Shown: positions 1 to 6,063 of the stretch, one piece after another
Layout of the letters: each line of letters begins with the position of its first letter
How positions within the stretch are numbered: position 1 is the stretch's first letter
NCBI GenBank assembly: GCA_050694015.1
Contig: JBOGWY010000331.1
Span: forward strand, 1 to 16,198
Reading direction: 5' to 3'
DNA length: 16,198 nt
Source of the DNA: JBOGWY01 sp050694015
GTDB taxonomy: Bacteria > Actinomycetota > CADDZG01 > WHSQ01
Made by a program: the position numbers and the translations under genes
The notes under the pieces: generated by a model
Database searches by the model: none
Seen by the model: the letters and a program-made list of their open reading frames with translations, nothing else
Told to the model about the DNA's origin: nothing

Positions 1-270
1 GCAGACCTCCTCGTATGTCGGGTTCGGGGTGGATCCTCCGGAATAGCCGACCGCGGTGGTGTACACGCCGTCGAGCTTCCAGAACAAGCGCTCGGCCCCC
101 CAGAAGCAACCGAGCCCGAAGACCGCGGTCTCCATCCCGGCGGGGAACGGGGGCTGGATGCGGGTGCCGAGGACGGCATGCGTCTCGGGAACCGGGAACG
201 CCGGTCGGTCGCGGCCGGGCAGGGCCTCGGACGGGTCGATCATCTGCGTCTTCTGACGGGAAAACAGCAC
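1..270 (-). CDS. msrA: Peptide-methionine (S)-S-oxide reductase, N-terminal 90 residues (3' end outside window)
   Basis: MsrA reduces the S-epimer of methionine sulfoxide in oxidised proteins and free methionine. The visible 90 residues contain the catalytic motif GCFWG with the nucleophile at Cys55, followed by ERLFWKLDGVY and GYSGGSTPNPTYEEVC, all typical of MsrA. I chose the GTG at 268-270 because GGAGG (plus-strand cctcc at 279-283) lies 8 nt upstream and because this start gives an N-terminus MLF... and a downstream SEALPGRDRP segment that match long-form (E. coli type) MsrA. An ATG at 241-243 is the alternative but would drop that conserved part. The gene runs off the left edge, so the resolving cysteines cannot be seen. 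It diverges from the RAM-thiI pair, with a palindromic repeat between them. Confidence 0.93.
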   Translation of the reverse strand, partial: MLFSRQKTQMIDPSEALPGRDRPAFPVPETHAVLGTRIQPPFPAGMETAVFGLGCFWGAERLFWKLDGVYTTAVGYSGGSTPNPTYEEVC

Positions 271-278
271 GTGCACCA

Positions 279-283
279 CCTCC
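279..283 (-). promoter_or_regulatory. Shine-Dalgarno site of msrA
   Basis: GGAGG on the minus strand, 8 nt before the GTG at 268-270. It decides the msrA start in favour of this GTG over the in-frame ATG 27 nt downstream. Confidence 0.7.
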
Positions 284-318
284 GGTTTACGAGAACGCCC
301 AACTTGCCACTTCCGTTC

Positions 319-372
319 CCGTTTTGTTGCATCCAGGGCGCGGTATAGACCCCATGAGTTAGTACAAAACGG
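319..372. repeat. 54-bp palindromic repeat, copy 1
   Basis: This copy begins CCGTTTTGTT and ends ACAAAACGG. It matches copy 2 (14771-14824) at 48 of 54 positions with no gaps, and the central stretch GGGCGCGGTATAGACCCC is identical. It lies in the divergent gap between msrA and the RAM-domain gene. The six differences from copy 2 fall mostly in the paired arms and are not compensated, so the inner stem that is perfect in copy 2 is broken here (mismatches at repeat positions 13, 16, 17 and 36), and one outer pair is lost (position 45). This looks like decay of a dispersed element. The core TATAGA (344-349) resembles a -10 box, but no good -35 sits at the right distance. Confidence 0.8.
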
Positions 373-389
373 CGGGGTAGCCTTGGCGC

Positions 390-680
390 ATGGTTACTAC
401 GATCGTGCTCGCAGTCTGCGACATCCATCAGATCCCCGAGACGGCCCAGGCGATCGCCGATCTGCCCGACGTTTCCGAGGTCTACTCCGTCGCCGGCGAT
501 TACGACCTGGTGATCATGGTCCGGGTCCGCAACCACGACGACCTGGCCCGGGTCGTATCCGAACAGATCGCCCGTGTCCCCGGCGTCGAGCGCACGCAAA
601 CGCTCGTCGCGTTCAAGGTGTTCTCCCGCCACGACGTCGAATCGCTCTTCTCGGTCGGGTTCGAAGAAGAGCTGAGCTGA
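390..680 (+). CDS. Stand-alone Lrp/AsnC-type ligand-binding (RAM) domain protein
   Basis: This 96-residue protein consists of the RAM (AsnC_trans_reg) effector-binding domain only. The DNA-binding helix-turn-helix of full-length Lrp/AsnC regulators is absent. Visible family features are the first beta strand MVTTIVLAVCD, the segment VSEVYSVAGDYDLVIMVRV (about 30-48), and VPGVERTQTLVAFKV (about 63-77). Stand-alone RAM proteins are known to oligomerise and bind amino acids; the ligand here cannot be read from sequence. The ATG at 390 has only a weak GGGG upstream. The stop at 678-680 sits 19 nt before the thiI start, so the two genes are probably cotranscribed. Function is inferred from domain type only. 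Confidence 0.85.
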   Translation: MVTTIVLAVCDIHQIPETAQAIADLPDVSEVYSVAGDYDLVIMVRVRNHDDLARVVSEQIARVPGVERTQTLVAFKVFSRHDVESLFSVGFEEELS

Positions 681-685
681 GCTGA
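671..685 (+). repeat. GCTGA x3 micro-repeat at the RAM-gene stop
   Basis: Three tandem GCTGA units span the stop codon (TGA at 678-680) and run toward the thiI ribosome binding site (GGAGG at about 689-693). One unit more or less would change the end of the RAM protein by only a few residues. It is probably of little functional weight. Confidence 0.5.
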
Positions 686-699
686 GTGAGGAGGCGCCA

Positions 700-1878
700 G
701 TGGACACACTGGTCGCGCACTACCACGAGATCGGCCTCAAGGGCCGCAACCGCAACTTCTTCGAGGACGCGCTGTCGCGCAACCTCCGGCGCGCCCTGAG
801 AGGCACCGGCTACACACGCATCCGCAAGGGTTTCGGGCGCGTCACCGTCGACTTCGACGAGGGGGCGCGTGTCGACGATGCTGCGACCCGCGCCGCCCGC
901 GTCTTCGGCATCGCCTATCTCGGCATCGGTCGACGCGTGAAGCCCGACATGGACGAGATCGGTCGCGTCGCTCTCGAGATGATCACCGCCGAGCCGTTCG
1001 ATTCGTTCGCCGTGCGCGCGCGCCGCACGCATTCGAGCTTCGAGCGGTCGTCGGGTCGCATCAACGTCGAGATCGGCCAGCGCATCGTCGACGCCACCGG
1101 CGGCCGAGTCGACCTGAAGCACCCGGGCGCCACGATCCACATCGAGCTGTTCGGTAACTCCGGCGTCGTCTATCGCAAGCGACTGCGGGGGACGGGCGGG
1201 TTGCCGGTCGGGGTCTCGGGCAAGATGCTGGCGTTGCTGTCGGGCGGGATCGATTCGCCGGTCGCGGCATGGCGCATGGCGCGCCGGGGGGCGGAGGTCG
1301 AGATGGTGCACTTCCACGGTCAGCCGTTCACCGATCCGTCGTCGGTGCGCCAGGCGACCGAGCTCGCCGAGGTCCTCACCCGCTACCAGCTGAAGACCGT
1401 CCTGCATATGGTCCCCCTCGCCGACGTGCAGCGCGAGATCGTCACGCACTCGCCGTCGAGTCTCCGTGTGGTGCTGTACCGGCGCACGATGATGCGCATC
1501 GCGGAAGCGTTGGCGCGCGAGGTCGGTGCCAAGGCACTGGTCACGGGCGACTCGCTCGGTCAGGTCGCGTCGCAGACGATCGAGAACATCACCACCGTCG
1601 ACGCGGCGCTCCCCTCCCCTCGCATCGAGGTGCTCCGTCCCCTGATCGGGATGGACAAGCAGGAGATCATCGATCTCGCGACCGAGATCGGCACGTACGA
1701 CATCTCCACCCGCAAGCACCAGGACTGCTGCGTACTGTTCGAGCCGCGCTCGCCGGCGACGCGCAGTGAGCCGCGCTACGCCGAGAAGGGTGAGGCCGAG
1801 CTGGACATGGACGCGCTCGTCGGGAAGGCCCTGGCGGGTATCGAGACGCGCGTGCTGGAACTGCCGGAACTCGTCTAG
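700..1878 (+). CDS. thiI: tRNA uracil 4-sulfurtransferase ThiI (no rhodanese domain)
   Basis: ThiI makes 4-thiouridine at position 8 of tRNA and, in many bacteria, passes sulfur to ThiS for thiamine thiazole synthesis. The protein has 392 residues: an N-terminal ferredoxin-like region (YHEIGLKGRNRNFFE), a THUMP domain (about 60-165), and a PP-loop adenylating domain with SGGIDSPVAAW (from residue 181) and GDSLGQVASQT. The DCC pair at Cys343-Cys344 matches the catalytic Cys344 position of E. coli ThiI. E. coli ThiI has about 480 residues with a C-terminal rhodanese domain; this one ends before it, as in many Gram-positive ThiI proteins, so the persulfide must come from a separate protein. GTG start with GGAGG just upstream. 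The stop shares CTAG with the convergent gene. Confidence 0.95.
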   Translation: MDTLVAHYHEIGLKGRNRNFFEDALSRNLRRALRGTGYTRIRKGFGRVTVDFDEGARVDDAATRAARVFGIAYLGIGRRVKPDMDEIGRVALEMITAEPFDSFAVRARRTHSSFERSSGRINVEIGQRIVDATGGRVDLKHPGATIHIELFGNSGVVYRKRLRGTGGLPVGVSGKMLALLSGGIDSPVAAWRMARRGAEVEMVHFHGQPFTDPSSVRQATELAEVLTRYQLKTVLHMVPLADVQREIVTHSPSSLRVVLYRRTMMRIAEALAREVGAKALVTGDSLGQVASQTIENITTVDAALPSPRIEVLRPLIGMDKQEIIDLATEIGTYDISTRKHQDCCVLFEPRSPATRSEPRYAEKGEAELDMDALVGKALAGIETRVLELPELV

Positions 1879-2411
1879 AGACTCGTCCTCACGTGTAGCG
1901 CGTAGAAGACATCTCCTTGCGCGAGGTCGCCGCCCGTGTCGAGGTAGTAGTGACGCAGCGGTTCGTCGACACTGAACACGACATCCCAGGCGGTGATCTC
2001 TCCGCGTAGACGATGGGGACGGAGCCGGAACGGGATCCGTTCCCCGTCGCCGATCGGGCTGGTGTAACCCCCCTCGCTCGCAACCGCTCGGTACGAGTGG
2101 ACGAACCAGCGGTGCGGTCTCGCCGGATAACGGATCCGGATCGCGAGCCGGGCGTTGCTCTTTACCGTCACCGCCTTCGGGTAACGGGGGAACCCGTCGG
2201 CGCATGTCCCGATCCCGGAGCCGTCCGGATATTCATAGGCCCAGCAGTACGTGTAAGGAGCCGCGCGTTGCACGACCTCGCCGCGATAACGCAACGCGAT
2301 GCGTGGGGGGTGGCGCCGGTTGAGTTCCTCCGTTCCGGCGGTCGCGGGACTCGACGCCAGGGCGAGACCCGCCAGCAGCGTGACGATGATCAACGGCCGC
2401 ACTCGCCTCAT
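1875..2411 (-). CDS. Secreted protein of unknown function
   Basis: I do not recognise this 178-residue protein. It begins with a clear signal peptide (MRRVRPLIIVTLLAGLALA, then SSPATAG; cleavage near residue 26). The mature part is soluble and rich in Arg, Tyr and Pro, with two cysteines (YCWAYEYPDGSGIGTC) that could form a disulfide. Segments such as RIRYPARPHRWFVHSYRAV and FRLRPHRL suggest an all-beta extracellular domain. The ATG at 2409-2411 has no convincing Shine-Dalgarno site. Its TAG stop overlaps the thiI stop by 4 nt (CTAG at 1875-1878), so the two genes converge with no room for a terminator. The gene diverges from the secreted-protein gene at 2640 across a 228-nt gap. No homologue is named because I cannot search. 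Confidence 0.75.
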   Translation of the reverse strand: MRRVRPLIIVTLLAGLALASSPATAGTEELNRRHPPRIALRYRGEVVQRAAPYTYCWAYEYPDGSGIGTCADGFPRYPKAVTVKSNARLAIRIRYPARPHRWFVHSYRAVASEGGYTSPIGDGERIPFRLRPHRLRGEITAWDVVFSVDEPLRHYYLDTGGDLAQGDVFYALHVRTSL

Positions 2412-2639
2412 GTCAATGCAGGTTCGACGTGCCGGGGCCCCGTCCTGTTCCCGCTGCCCCCACCCCGCCCCCGCCCCATTGTTCTTGCAGGGCTATGCCT
2501 TTTATGGCCCGATCGGACTATTTTCAGGAAAGAACTGGAAGTCGATACTGCGACCCTGTCGGAGGAGCGGCGGTGCTCCCCCGCATCGAAGTGTCGTGGC
2601 CTTCGCGGGAACGGGGGCCGGAGAAGAAGGGGAGGAAGC
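2412..2639. other. Divergent intergenic region with a 5' leader hairpin
   Basis: This 228-nt gap separates two divergent secreted-protein genes. A two-part stem-loop lies at 2578-2617: outer arms CCCCCG (2578-2583) and CGGGGG (2612-2617), inner arms CGAAG (2587-2591) and CTTCG (2601-2605). It ends 12 nt before the strong ribosome binding site GGGGAGG (2629-2635) of the plus-strand gene. An AT-richer patch at about 2478-2525 is the likely promoter area, but I see no convincing -35/-10 pair. I looked for riboswitch cores and recognised none. Confidence 0.45.
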
Positions 2640-3113
2640 ATGCGGGCAGTTCGTTACCTCGTCGCGGCCTTGATGGTCGTGGCTATCGCACCGGCGGCGC
2701 TCGCCGCCAACGTTCACTGGAAGTCGGGGCCGACGTTCACCGACAACGGCGTAACCCTGACGGCCAACGGGGCCCTCGCCGGTCTCGGCAACGAGGACAT
2801 CACGATCACGCTCGACGCTGTCGGCACCGCGACGAAGATCACCTGCACCAACAAGGGTGGCAACGCCGCCCCGGGTCAGAACAAGCCGCGCGTCGCGACG
2901 GTAGGCCAGACCTCGATCCCGGCCAAGAAGGTCAAGAACGGCAACGTCAGCTTCAGCGTCACGACCGCCTCGCCCGGCCCGATCACTGCGAGGCAGGCCG
3001 GTTGCCCGAACAACAACTGGACGGCGACGATCGACGACGTCGAGTTCTCCAGCGCAACCATCACCGTGGTGCAAGGCGGACAGGTCGTACTGCAGGACAC
3101 CTTCCAGCTGTAA
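2640..3113 (+). CDS. Small secreted beta-rich protein of unknown function
   Basis: This is a 157-residue exported protein. The signal peptide (MRAVRYLVAALMVVAIAPAALA) ends in a classical ALA cleavage site before ANVHW. The mature part, about 135 residues, is rich in Thr, Asn, Gly and Val with alternating polar and apolar residues (VHWKSGPTFTDNGVTLTANG, DITITLDAVGTATKITC, NGNVSFSVTTASPGPI), which suggests an immunoglobulin-like or jelly-roll beta sandwich. It has two cysteines (ITCTNKGG and AGCPNNNW), possibly disulfide-bonded. Proteins with the WKSGPTFTDNG style of N-terminus recur as secreted hypothetical proteins in soil actinobacteria; this is from memory and unverified. The ATG at 2640 is set by GGGGAGG 4 nt upstream and by the signal peptide. 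The frame stays open upstream to 2013, but nothing there looks coding. A terminator follows at 3142. Confidence 0.85.
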   Translation: MRAVRYLVAALMVVAIAPAALAANVHWKSGPTFTDNGVTLTANGALAGLGNEDITITLDAVGTATKITCTNKGGNAAPGQNKPRVATVGQTSIPAKKVKNGNVSFSVTTASPGPITARQAGCPNNNWTATIDDVEFSSATITVVQGGQVVLQDTFQL

Positions 3114-3141
3114 CCGTCCGCGCGGTACGCGCTTGCAGGAC

Positions 3142-3169
3142 GAGGGGGGTGTCGGTGCCCCCCCTCTTT
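3142..3169 (+). terminator. Rho-independent terminator after the secreted-protein gene
   Basis: Stem GAGGGGGG (3142-3149) pairs with CCCCCCCTC (3158-3166) around the loop TGTCGGTG, followed by TTT (3167-3169). It begins 28 nt after the stop of the 2640-3113 gene. The T tract is short but the stem is very strong. Confidence 0.75.
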
Positions 3170-3182
3170 CCGCGCCTGCCCC

Positions 3183-4043
3183 TTGGTTATCTTTCTCCCG
3201 ATTGCGACCTGGGGAGAGATCGAAACTGCGGAACCGGACTTCTCGCGCCGGGTCGTGGAACGCTTCGACAAGTATCGTCACAAGGTCATCGCTACCCTGC
3301 GCAAAAACGGCGCGCCTCGCATCAGCGGGATCGAAGCAGAGTTCCGCGACGGAGCCGTCTCGCTCGGGATGATGCCGGGTTCCCCGAAGGCACGCGACGT
3401 TCAACGGGACCCCCGCCTCGCGCTGCACAGTGGAACGGAAGATCCCACCGATGCGCCCGGGTCGGTCGTCGACGCGAAGCTGGCCGGGTTAGCGCGTGAG
3501 GTTCCGGCCCAAGTCCATCACGCGTTCCACATCGACGTCAAAGAGGTCGTCCTGGTTTCGATCGGCGACCCCGCCGACCATCTCCTGATCGAAACGTCGC
3601 GCGAGGGCGGCGAACTCACCACGACGAAAGCGGGCATGAACGCCAGTCAGAGGTTTGCGACCCACTCCTTCAATTCGGTGACGTGCTCTTCAGCGAGCCC
3701 GATCGAGGGGTCAACCTGGATCAATAGAGCGGGGATGGCGCGCTCTGCGGCCCAGATGAACGCTTCCTCTGTGAGCTCGTCGTCAAGCCACGCGAAGGGC
3801 CGCTCCCCAACGAACGAGCGGATGGCCGGGACCTTTAGCGCAGGATCGAATGGTGCCGGCGGGAACTCGATGAGAGGACACGTCGGCAGTCCGAGCACGG
3901 GTGCGATCAGACGGTCGGCATCGCTCCCCCATCCCGTCGCCCAGGTGAGATCGAACGAAGCACTCAGTTCACGGAGCCACTCACCGTGGATCTCGGCGAG
4001 TCGAACCGCTTCCTCGCCCGGGAAGAAGTCGTACTCCCGGTAG
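3183..4043 (+). CDS. Pyridoxamine 5'-phosphate oxidase-family protein; native stop apparently lost
   Basis: The first ~150 residues are a flavin-binding split-barrel protein of the PNPOx-like family (FMN- or F420-dependent oxidoreductases of unknown substrate). Visible family segments are ATWGEIE, HKVIATLRKNGAPRISG (about 33-49), LGMMPGSPKARDVQRDPRLALHSG, a KLAGLAREV segment and a final HAFHIDVKEVVLV...HLLIETSREGGEL. Family members usually end about there. Here the frame stays open to 4043, through the antisense of the HAD gene, giving a Ser-rich tail that looks non-coding. A TGA at 3637-3639 in the next frame would end the protein at about 151 residues, so a one-base insertion near 3600-3637, in the genome or the assembly, is likely. 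The start is also weak: TTG at 3183 with no Shine-Dalgarno site; homologues begin at the MATW position, which is ATT (3201) here. Probably a real but damaged gene. Confidence 0.65.
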   Translation: MVIFLPIATWGEIETAEPDFSRRVVERFDKYRHKVIATLRKNGAPRISGIEAEFRDGAVSLGMMPGSPKARDVQRDPRLALHSGTEDPTDAPGSVVDAKLAGLAREVPAQVHHAFHIDVKEVVLVSIGDPADHLLIETSREGGELTTTKAGMNASQRFATHSFNSVTCSSASPIEGSTWINRAGMARSAAQMNASSVSSSSSHAKGRSPTNERMAGTFSAGSNGAGGNSMRGHVGSPSTGAIRRSASLPHPVAQVRSNEALSSRSHSPWISASRTASSPGKKSYSR

Positions 4044-4141
4044 CCCTCGGGACATGTCGCAGCTGCGTACGGACTCAGCACACCATCGACGTCGACAAGC
4101 AACGGTGGCCGGGCAATCTCCGTTTTGTTCTGCAAACGCAC
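3647..4141 (-). CDS. HAD-family phosphatase-like protein
   Basis: This is a 164-residue haloacid-dehalogenase-fold protein of the small cap-less type found as HAD domain-containing proteins in actinobacteria. Motif I is LLVDVDGVLSPY (nucleophile Asp17, acid Asp19). A conserved LTWATGWGSDADRLIAPVLGLP segment lies at about 65-86, and motif IV is WLDDE (118-122). The substrate is unknown; related HAD domains occur in polynucleotide-repair proteins, but that is family knowledge only. The start is uncertain: GTG at 4139-4141 and TTG at 4133-4135 fall inside palindromic repeat copy 3, while TTG at 4100-4102 would begin the protein at LLVDVDG. None has a good ribosome binding site. Codon choice seems less GC-biased than the neighbours, and the gene sits antisense to the PNPOx frame, so it could be a recent arrival. 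Confidence 0.85.
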   Translation of the reverse strand: MRLQNKTEIARPPLLVDVDGVLSPYAAATCPEGYREYDFFPGEEAVRLAEIHGEWLRELSASFDLTWATGWGSDADRLIAPVLGLPTCPLIEFPPAPFDPALKVPAIRSFVGERPFAWLDDELTEEAFIWAAERAIPALLIQVDPSIGLAEEHVTELKEWVANL

Positions 4142-4174
4142 GCCTGAAAACGCGGCTATGTGCTCACAAAACGG
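4120..4174. repeat. 55-bp repeat with the same ends, copy 3 (different core)
   Basis: This stretch begins CCGTTTTGTT and ends CACAAAACGG, giving 9-10 bp terminal inverted repeats identical to copies 1 and 2 and nearly the same length (55 against 54). The core (4130-4164) does not match the other copies and has only a weak inner stem (GCC...GGC). The right end directly abuts the stop codon of the aldehyde dehydrogenase gene (TTA at 4175-4177), just as copy 2 abuts sufU. The left end reaches into the possible start of the HAD gene. Confidence 0.65.
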
Positions 4175-5797
4175 TTAGAGCTTGTTTTTTAGGGCTTTCG
4201 TGAAGTTGGTCGCGATCGCTATCCAGCCTTCTAGGCGCTCGCCTACGGTGCGCGCTCCTAGGACCTTGTTGGCGCCGCGCACCGACGCTTCGGTGTACTC
4301 GTCGTAGGGATACCAGAGCGAGTTCTTGCCCGGGATCGACGGCTTGACGACGTGCACCGGGACCGAGAACTCGCGCACGCCGGGCGCTCCGTTGAGACGG
4401 CCGAAGCCGCTCTCGCCGACGCCGCCCCACGGCCCCCACGCGTAACCCGCCGCGATGCCGTGCCCGTTGACGGACACCGCGCCGGCTCGCAAACGAGAAG
4501 CGATCCGGTCGGCGCGTGCACCGCTGCGGCTCCACACCGACGCCGTCAGGTTGACCGCTTCCTCGTTGGCGCGGCGGACCGCTTCGTCGTCATCGGAGAC
4601 ACGACTGATCGTGACGACGGGGCCGAAGCTCTCCTCGCTCAGCACGGTCATCTCTTCGGTCACGTTGTCGATGATGGTCGGGTGGAACCACAACGACCCG
4701 CCCTCGTTGCGGCGTCCGGCACCGGGACCGCCGGCGAGAACCGTGGCACCCTTCTTGACGGCGTCCTTCACCTGCTTCTCGACGATGCCGAGCTGCGGTT
4801 TGAACGTCAACGAACCGACCTGTTCGCCCTGCGGCACCTGCTCGAGCTTCGACAGCAGCCGATCGCGGAAGTCGTCGGCGACGGAGTCCGCGACGTAGAT
4901 CCGCTCGAGGGACGAGCACGTCTGCCCGGCGTTGAAGAACGCACCCCACAGCGTGCCCGAAGACGCGACGTCGAGGTCGGCATCGTCGGCGATGATCGCC
5001 GCATCGACGCCGCCGAGCTCCATCACGACGGGAGTCAGGTGCTTGGCCGCGGCCTCGCAGATCTTGCGCCCGGTCGCGGGCGAGCCGATGAACGAGATCT
5101 TGTCGCACGGCGCGTCCACCAGCGCGGCACCCACATCTCCACCGCCTTGGATGACGCTGACGACCCCCGACGGGAGCGGCTCGAAGATCTCCTTGAGCTT
5201 CTCGCCGACGCCGGGCGTGACCTCCGACGGCTTGATCACGATCGTGTTACCCGCATACAGAGGCGAGAGCGTCGCAAGGAATGTGTTCGTCAGCGGGTAG
5301 TTCCACGGCGTGATGCAGCCGACGACGCCGAAGGGCCGGTACTCGATCCGCGACGTCACCGCGGCCAGCATCTTCGGGATCACCGGCGTCTGGAACAACC
5401 CGTGCTTCTCCGGCCTGAGCGCCCGGGGCGCGACGTGCTCCATCGTGTAGAAGAGGGAGATCGATCCCATCACCTCGAGGATCAGAGCCTCACGCAGGGG
5501 CTTGCCGGTCTCGGCCGCGACGAGCTCGACGAGCTCGTCCTGCATCTCGTAGAGGCGGTGCCTGACCTCGCGCAGTAGCCGGGCGCGGCCCTCGGGCGGG
5601 ATCGCCCCCCATTCGGGCGCCACCTTGCGTGCCTGCTCGACGATGTCTGCGACCTCGCCGGGGCTGTTCGCCGGGATCTCACGCATGACCTCGCCGGTGC
5701 GGGGATTGACCGACTTGAGCTTCGTCGGGCCGTCACTCTTGCGTCTGGTCGTGGTCCGCTTCCTGGTGGTCTTCGCGCCCTTGGAGGTCTCGGCCAT
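4175..5797 (-). CDS. NAD(P)-dependent aldehyde dehydrogenase with a basic N-terminal tail
   Basis: This 540-residue protein oxidises an aldehyde to its acid with NAD(P)+; the substrate is not readable from sequence. All core motifs are present: PWNYP (Asn166), KPSE (Lys189), the cofactor-loop FIGSP (237-241), general base Glu260 in ELGG, catalytic Cys294 in FFNAGQTCSS, and EESFGPV (388-394). The nearest familiar groups are succinate-semialdehyde and other broad-range ALDHs. Residues 1-28 form an unusual tail rich in Lys, Arg and Thr, before the usual start near SVNPRTGEV. The ATG is well supported by AGGAG at 5803-5807, 5 nt upstream, which overlaps the stop of the MoaD-like gene, so the two are cotranscribed. 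The last ~30 codons use many A-ending rare codons (CTA, ATA, GTA). The stop touches repeat copy 3. Confidence 0.95.
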   Translation of the reverse strand: MAETSKGAKTTRKRTTTRRKSDGPTKLKSVNPRTGEVMREIPANSPGEVADIVEQARKVAPEWGAIPPEGRARLLREVRHRLYEMQDELVELVAAETGKPLREALILEVMGSISLFYTMEHVAPRALRPEKHGLFQTPVIPKMLAAVTSRIEYRPFGVVGCITPWNYPLTNTFLATLSPLYAGNTIVIKPSEVTPGVGEKLKEIFEPLPSGVVSVIQGGGDVGAALVDAPCDKISFIGSPATGRKICEAAAKHLTPVVMELGGVDAAIIADDADLDVASSGTLWGAFFNAGQTCSSLERIYVADSVADDFRDRLLSKLEQVPQGEQVGSLTFKPQLGIVEKQVKDAVKKGATVLAGGPGAGRRNEGGSLWFHPTIIDNVTEEMTVLSEESFGPVVTISRVSDDDEAVRRANEEAVNLTASVWSRSGARADRIASRLRAGAVSVNGHGIAAGYAWGPWGGVGESGFGRLNGAPGVREFSVPVHVVKPSIPGKNSLWYPYDEYTEASVRGANKVLGARTVGERLEGWIAIATNFTKALKNKL

Positions 5798-5805
5798 GAC
5801 AGCTC

Positions 5806-6054
5806 CTAACTTCTGCTCCCGCCGGTGAACTGGGGCATCAAGGTTACCCGGTCGCCCTCCGCCAGGACCCGGTCGAGATCGCTCGGCTCCTCGTTGACGA
5901 GCAAAGCATGCACGAGGCCGCGGGGGGCGCCGAGCAACTCCACGAGCGCCGTGACACGGGCGCCGACGGCGAGCTCGACCGTGGCCGTGTTACCCGTGGC
6001 GTCAGCGGGCAGATGCTCTCGCAGCGCGCCGAAGCACTGAACCGTTATCTGCAC
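5806..6054 (-). CDS. MoaD/ThiS-family sulfur-carrier protein with a C-terminal extension after GG
   Basis: This 82-residue protein has the ubiquitin-like MoaD/ThiS pattern: N-terminal strand MQITVQCFGALRE, VELAVGARVTALVELL, ALLVNEEPSDLDRVLAEGDRVTLMP, and a C-terminal FTGG. In active carriers the final Gly-Gly is adenylated and converted to a thiocarboxylate by an E1-like enzyme. Here three residues (SRS) follow the GG, so the tail would have to be trimmed, as known for some QbsE/HcyS-type carriers cut by JAMM peptidases, or the protein works without thiocarboxylation. The start is GTG at 6052-6054 with no clear Shine-Dalgarno site, 9 nt after the MmgE/PrpD stop. The TAG stop lies within the ribosome binding site of the ALDH gene. 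The partner pathway (molybdopterin, thiazole or other) cannot be told from the neighbours. Confidence 0.82.
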   Translation of the reverse strand: MQITVQCFGALREHLPADATGNTATVELAVGARVTALVELLGAPRGLVHALLVNEEPSDLDRVLAEGDRVTLMPQFTGGSRS

Positions 6055-6063
6055 GAGATGAAT

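Noticed and set aside
321..349. Copy 1 core read as a sigma-70 promoter (TATAGA as -10)
   Set aside because: At 17-nt spacing the -35 would be GTTTTG, a poor match, and TTGTTG sits only 14 nt away. Not reported as a promoter.
613..2205. A 530-codon open frame on the minus strand opposite thiI
   Set aside because: It mirrors the thiI coding sequence, is Arg/Asp/His-rich with no recognisable domain, and thiI is certain. Long antisense frames are expected at this GC content.
2013..2639. Upstream extension of the secreted protein gene to 2013
   Set aside because: The extension overlaps the opposing secreted gene, lacks family sequence, and would bury a clear signal peptide and strong ribosome binding site at 2629-2640.
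2495..2639. Possible riboswitch in the long leader before 2640
   Set aside because: I could not match the conserved core of any riboswitch class I know; only a simple stem-loop is supported.
4352..5578. A 408-codon plus-strand open frame opposite the aldehyde dehydrogenase
   Set aside because: The ALDH on the other strand carries every catalytic motif; the plus frame has none and is Arg/Asp/His-rich.
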